Shown: positions 4,551 to 7,131 of the stretch, piece by piece
How positions within the stretch are numbered: position 1 is the stretch's first letter
Layout: each line of letters opens with the position of its first letter
Assembly: GCA_003647095.1 (NCBI GenBank)
Contig: QMME01000207.1
Coordinates: 1-7,131, forward strand
Reading direction: 5' to 3'
Length of the DNA stretch: 7,131 nt
Source: Deltaproteobacteria bacterium
GTDB taxonomy: Bacteria > Myxococcota > B64-G9
The notes under the pieces: model-generated
The model's database searches: none
What the model saw: only the letters and a program-made list of their open reading frames with translations
Told to the model about the DNA's origin: nothing
Translations under genes and position numbers: made by a program

Positions 4551-6332
4551 ATGGTTCGCCGCTGGCTATTTAGACTGCTCAGGTTCCTGGCCAACTTCCT
4601 GTTGCCGATTCTACCCCGGGGGGTTATTCGGGCCCTGGCCCGGTTGCTGTTTTCGAAGTCCTGGGGCAGGTTCGTCATCGCCACCCAGCACCCGCGGCAG
4701 GTGCAGCAGGCCAAACTGTTGCGGATCCTGCAACGCAACCGCGACACCGAGTACGGGCGCCGCTTCGGCTTCGCCGATATCCGCTCCATCGACGATTTCC
4801 AGAAGCGGGTACCACTGGTCTCCTATGACGATCTCGAGCCCTACATCAGGCGCATGATGAAGGGGGAACCCGACATCCTGGTGCCCGGCGTGCCTCCCTA
4901 CTTCGCCCGCACCAGCGGCACTACCGGCCCGGCCAAGTACGTTCCCGTCACCGAGGCCTACCTGGAAGAGTTTCGTACCGCCCGCCGGGTGTGGTACCGG
5001 CAGGTGGCCCAGGCCTTTCCCGGGGTGGTGCGGGGAACCATCCTCACCATGCATTCTCCCCGGGTCGAGGGTGAGACCGAGGGCGGCATTCCCTTCGGCT
5101 CCATCACCATCTCCACGGGGATGATGCGCGGTGCCGAGCGACGCCGGGAAGGGCAACGGCCCACGCCCGCCGACCTCGATTCCTGGGAGCAGTTGCAGAA
5201 GATTCCCATGTCGATCTTCACCATCGAGGATCTCGACACCAAGTACTACCTGTTGATGCGCTTTGCCTTGATGACCCGGGTGTCGCTGATGGCGGCCATC
5301 AATCCCTCCACCCTGGTGCTCATGTGCCGCAAGCTGACCGCCTTTGCCCCGGACTTGATTCGTGATCTGCGCCAGGGCAGCCTGAAAGAAGATCTGCGCA
5401 TAGACGCGGAAAGCCGGCAACGTTACCTGCGTCGCATGAAGCGCCTGCCCCGGGTCGCCGGGCTCCTGGAATCATCGCTGCAGGCGCACGGGCGGGTGCG
5501 CCCCCCGGATGTCTGGCCGCGCCTGTGTGGACTGCTGTGCTGGAAGGGCGGGTCGGCACCATTCTACCTCAAGCAGTTTCCCGAGTGGTTCGGGCAGTTG
5601 CCGGTCATGGACTACGGCTTCGCGGCCACCGAGGGCAGTTTCTCCGTGGTGCTTTCGCCCCGGGGAAGCCACGGGGTGGCGGCCGTGACCGGGCACTTCC
5701 TGGAGTTCATCCCCGAATCACTCCGCCGGGACGAGCATCCGCAGGTGTTGACCGCCGACCAACTCGAGAAGGGGCAACGCTACTACTTGCTGGTGACCGG
5801 TTCCCACGGGCTGTACCGCTACGACATGAACGACATCGTCGAGGTCGTCGACTTCTACCAGCGTACTCCCCAGATAGCCTTCTGCCACAAGGGTGGCAAC
5901 ATGATCTCCTTCACCGGGGAGAAGGTAGGCGAGAGCCACGTGGTGGAGGCAGTCAGCCAGGCCGCCCGGCAGCTGGGCCTGGAGCTGGCGGGCTTTTGCG
6001 TGTCCGTGGATACCGGCGGGCAGCTGCCGCGTTACCTCCTGCTGGCGGAGCAGCAGCCGCTGCCCGGAGAAGAGCCCAGTCGTCGTTTTCTGCAGCTGTT
6101 CGACGAGGCCCTGGCCAAGGCCAACATCGAGTATGCCGCCAAGCGAAACAGCCAGCGCCTGGGCGCCCCCCGGCTGGCCTGGACGCAGCCCGGCGCCTTC
6201 GAGAGATGGCGGCAGGATCGCCTGGGCGCAGGGGCCTTCGATGCCCATGTCAAGACCCCGCACCTGAGCAAGGACGAGTCGCTGGCCGATTACCTGGGCA
6301 TCCAGCGGCGGCACGAGTGGCCCGAGGATTGA
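4551..6332 (+). CDS. GH3-family acyl-adenylating enzyme (GH3 auxin-responsive promoter family)
   Basis: The 593-residue length is typical of the family. GH3 enzymes belong to the ANL adenylating superfamily: they activate a carboxylic acid with ATP and, in plants, transfer the acyl group to an amino acid (jasmonate or auxin conjugation). The bacterial substrates are not established. Visible motifs are the ATP-phosphate loop TSGTTGPAKYVPVT (121-134), YGFAATEG (355-362), corresponding to the second adenylate-binding motif, YRYDMNDIVEV (422-432), corresponding to the YRxGD region, FTGEKVGE (454-461), and a C-terminal block around 525-575 (EYAAKR, RLGAP, PGAFERWR, HVKTPHLS) that matches the GH3 C-terminal domain. 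In the third motif the usual Gly-Asp is Asn-Asp here. Residues 1-35 are hydrophobic with interspersed Arg (LFRLLRFLANFLLPILP) and could form an amphipathic membrane-association helix; no cleavable signal peptide is evident. The gene is directly followed by a HAD phosphatase in the same frame, suggesting one transcription unit. Confidence 0.9.
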   Translation: MVRRWLFRLLRFLANFLLPILPRGVIRALARLLFSKSWGRFVIATQHPRQVQQAKLLRILQRNRDTEYGRRFGFADIRSIDDFQKRVPLVSYDDLEPYIRRMMKGEPDILVPGVPPYFARTSGTTGPAKYVPVTEAYLEEFRTARRVWYRQVAQAFPGVVRGTILTMHSPRVEGETEGGIPFGSITISTGMMRGAERRREGQRPTPADLDSWEQLQKIPMSIFTIEDLDTKYYLLMRFALMTRVSLMAAINPSTLVLMCRKLTAFAPDLIRDLRQGSLKEDLRIDAESRQRYLRRMKRLPRVAGLLESSLQAHGRVRPPDVWPRLCGLLCWKGGSAPFYLKQFPEWFGQLPVMDYGFAATEGSFSVVLSPRGSHGVAAVTGHFLEFIPESLRRDEHPQVLTADQLEKGQRYYLLVTGSHGLYRYDMNDIVEVVDFYQRTPQIAFCHKGGNMISFTGEKVGESHVVEAVSQAARQLGLELAGFCVSVDTGGQLPRYLLLAEQQPLPGEEPSRRFLQLFDEALAKANIEYAAKRNSQRLGAPRLAWTQPGAFERWRQDRLGAGAFDAHVKTPHLSKDESLADYLGIQRRHEWPED

Positions 6333-6335
6333 ACC

Positions 6336-7010
6336 TTGCTGGAAGCGTTGACCCTCGACGTCGATGGTACGCTGTATTCCCTGCGCGGCATGGTGCTGCG
6401 CAACCTGCGGCTCATGCTGGGCCTGGCGGATTTCTTCCGGCAACTGCACCGGGTGCGCGACGGCATGCGCGGGCAGGGGCCCCGTGACGATTTCCGCCGG
6501 GAGCAGGCCCGGCTCCTGGCCGAGGTGCGCGGGGGCAGCGCCGAGCAAGCGGAGAGGCTCGTCCGGCGGGTGATCGACGACACCTGGCCCCGGGCCTTCA
6601 AGCGGGTCAGGCCCTATCGCTCCCTGCGCGGAGTCCTCGCGGAACTGGTCCGCCGCGGACTGCGCCTGGGGTTGATATCCGACTATCCCCTCGATGACAA
6701 GCTGTCGGCACTGGGATTGGACGAGCTGCCCTTCACGGCCCGGGTGGTGACCGAGGAGGTCGGCGCCCTGAAACCTCACCCGGCGGCCTTCCTGCGGGCG
6801 GCCGAGCTGCTGGGCGTCGAGCCGGCCCGGGTTTTGCATGTCGGCGACCGCGAGGATTGCGACGTGCGCGGAGCCCATGCCGCCGGCATGAAAGCGGCCC
6901 TGTTGGCACGCAGATGGCGCCGGCCGAGCAGTGAAGCCGAACTGGTTTTTACCAGGTGGAGCGGTTTCATCCGCCTGCTGGAATCACGGAAATACCTTCC
7001 CGGATCTTGA
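6336..7010 (+). CDS. HAD-superfamily hydrolase (phosphatase-like), TTG start
   Basis: The 224 residues carry all four HAD motifs: LDVDGTLY with nucleophile D8 and acid/base D10; LISDYP with S115; the motif III lysine K146 in LKPHP; and HVGDREDCDVRGA with D171 and D176 for Mg2+. A helical cap occupies about residues 18-90, giving a C1-capped layout like phosphoglycolate phosphatase-type HADs. The substrate cannot be read from sequence. The start must be TTG at 6336. The GH3 stop TGA at 6330-6332 is in the same frame just upstream, motif I begins only seven residues after this codon, and no ATG or GTG is available. GAGG at 6324-6327 lies 8 nt ahead as a plausible ribosome-binding site inside the end of the GH3 gene. 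Only 3 nt separate the GH3 stop from this start, so translational coupling and functional linkage are likely. Confidence 0.9.
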   Translation: MLEALTLDVDGTLYSLRGMVLRNLRLMLGLADFFRQLHRVRDGMRGQGPRDDFRREQARLLAEVRGGSAEQAERLVRRVIDDTWPRAFKRVRPYRSLRGVLAELVRRGLRLGLISDYPLDDKLSALGLDELPFTARVVTEEVGALKPHPAAFLRAAELLGVEPARVLHVGDREDCDVRGAHAAGMKAALLARRWRRPSSEAELVFTRWSGFIRLLESRKYLPGS

Positions 7011-7063
7011 AATCTACACCCGGCTGGGCTAGATGAAGGTAAACCCAACCCGCTGGCACTGGA

Positions 7064-7068
7064 AGGAG
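7064..7068 (+). promoter_or_regulatory. Ribosome-binding site of the last gene
   Basis: AGGAG lies 7 nt before the ATG at 7076, an optimal distance. It supports that short truncated frame as a real gene start. The 65-nt gap after the HAD gene shows no clear terminator or promoter, so the downstream gene may be co-transcribed. Confidence 0.7.
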
Positions 7069-7075
7069 ATGACCA

Positions 7076-7131
7076 ATGAAAAAACTGATCGGGCCCCTCG
7101 TCCTGATTGTGGTGGCGGCTGCCTTGGCGAC
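7076..7131 (+). CDS. Start of a probably exported or membrane-anchored protein (3' end missing)
   Basis: Only 18 complete codons are present: MKKLIGPLVLIVVAAALA. Two lysines followed by a continuous hydrophobic stretch are the n- and h-regions of a Sec signal peptide or an N-terminal membrane anchor. The strong ribosome-binding site supports the start. Nothing beyond export or anchoring can be said; the family cannot be identified from this fragment. Confidence 0.75.
   Translation, partial: MKKLIGPLVLIVVAAALA

Noticed and set aside
4043..4789. 248-residue minus-strand frame with FFLATFFFLAGFF-type repeats
   Set aside because: It is the antisense of the Lys/Ala repeat, where AAG/AAA-rich DNA reads as Phe/Leu on the other strand. 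It also runs across two plus-strand terminators and the start of the GH3 gene. The apparent transmembrane repeats are an artefact.
5525..6487. 320-residue plus-strand frame overlapping the GH3 gene
   Set aside because: It is a shifted reading of GH3, with Arg/Gly/Ala/Pro-rich composition typical of out-of-frame GC-rich sequence.
5718..6878. 386-residue minus-strand open frame
   Set aside because: It lies entirely antisense to the well-supported GH3 and HAD genes. Long antisense frames are expected in GC-rich coding DNA and the translation shows no recognisable motif.

Overview
The window looks like ordinary chromosome from a GC-rich proteobacterium, most likely a gammaproteobacterium of the Chromatiales / sulfur-oxidiser kind. 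This rests on strong G/C preference at third codon positions, an RNase E/G-family enzyme with the proteobacterial catalytic and zinc-link motifs, PilZ and PP2C signalling proteins, and a Lys/Ala-rich histone-H1-like gene. The taxonomic placement is inference from gene content. I see no phage, transposon, CRISPR, tRNA or rRNA signal.

Layout. Positions 1-987 (+) hold the 3' part of a fused PP2C phosphatase and cyclic-nucleotide-binding protein. It converges on 1030-1977 (-), a PilZ protein with a degenerate J-like domain; a short GC-rich dyad lies between the two stops. A 263-nt intergenic region (1978-2240) follows. It holds a promoter for the PilZ gene and two closely related 12-bp hairpins, one of which overlaps the 3' end of the next gene. 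Positions 2241-3878 (-) encode a 545-residue RNase E/G-family endoribonuclease with a short Arg/Lys-rich tail. The 312-nt gap at 3879-4190 carries overlapping face-to-face promoter-like sequences built on a 13-bp imperfect palindrome. They point left to the RNase and right to a small Lys/Ala-repeat protein at 4191-4391. That small gene has an excellent ribosome-binding site but an in-frame TAG at codon 6. Two hairpins follow it, the second with a T-rich tail. Positions 4551-6332 (+) encode a GH3-family acyl-adenylating enzyme. A HAD-type phosphatase (6336-7010, TTG start) follows it in the same frame with only one codon between the stop and the next start. At 7076 a gene for a probably exported protein begins and runs off the window.

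How the genes relate. The left part holds two potential nucleotide-second-messenger effectors side by side: a cyclic-nucleotide-regulated phosphatase and a c-di-GMP-type PilZ protein. The centre is an RNA-turnover gene sharing a control region with a nucleoid-protein-like gene. The right part is a probable two-gene unit of adenylating enzyme plus HAD phosphatase, whose substrate cannot be read from sequence.

The most notable observations are the amber codon in the Lys-repeat gene, the palindromic divergent promoter region, the paired hairpins whose stems differ by compensatory changes, the PilZ/J-like fusion lacking HPD, and the tightly coupled GH3-HAD pair. I did not find a clear new defence or mobile system here.
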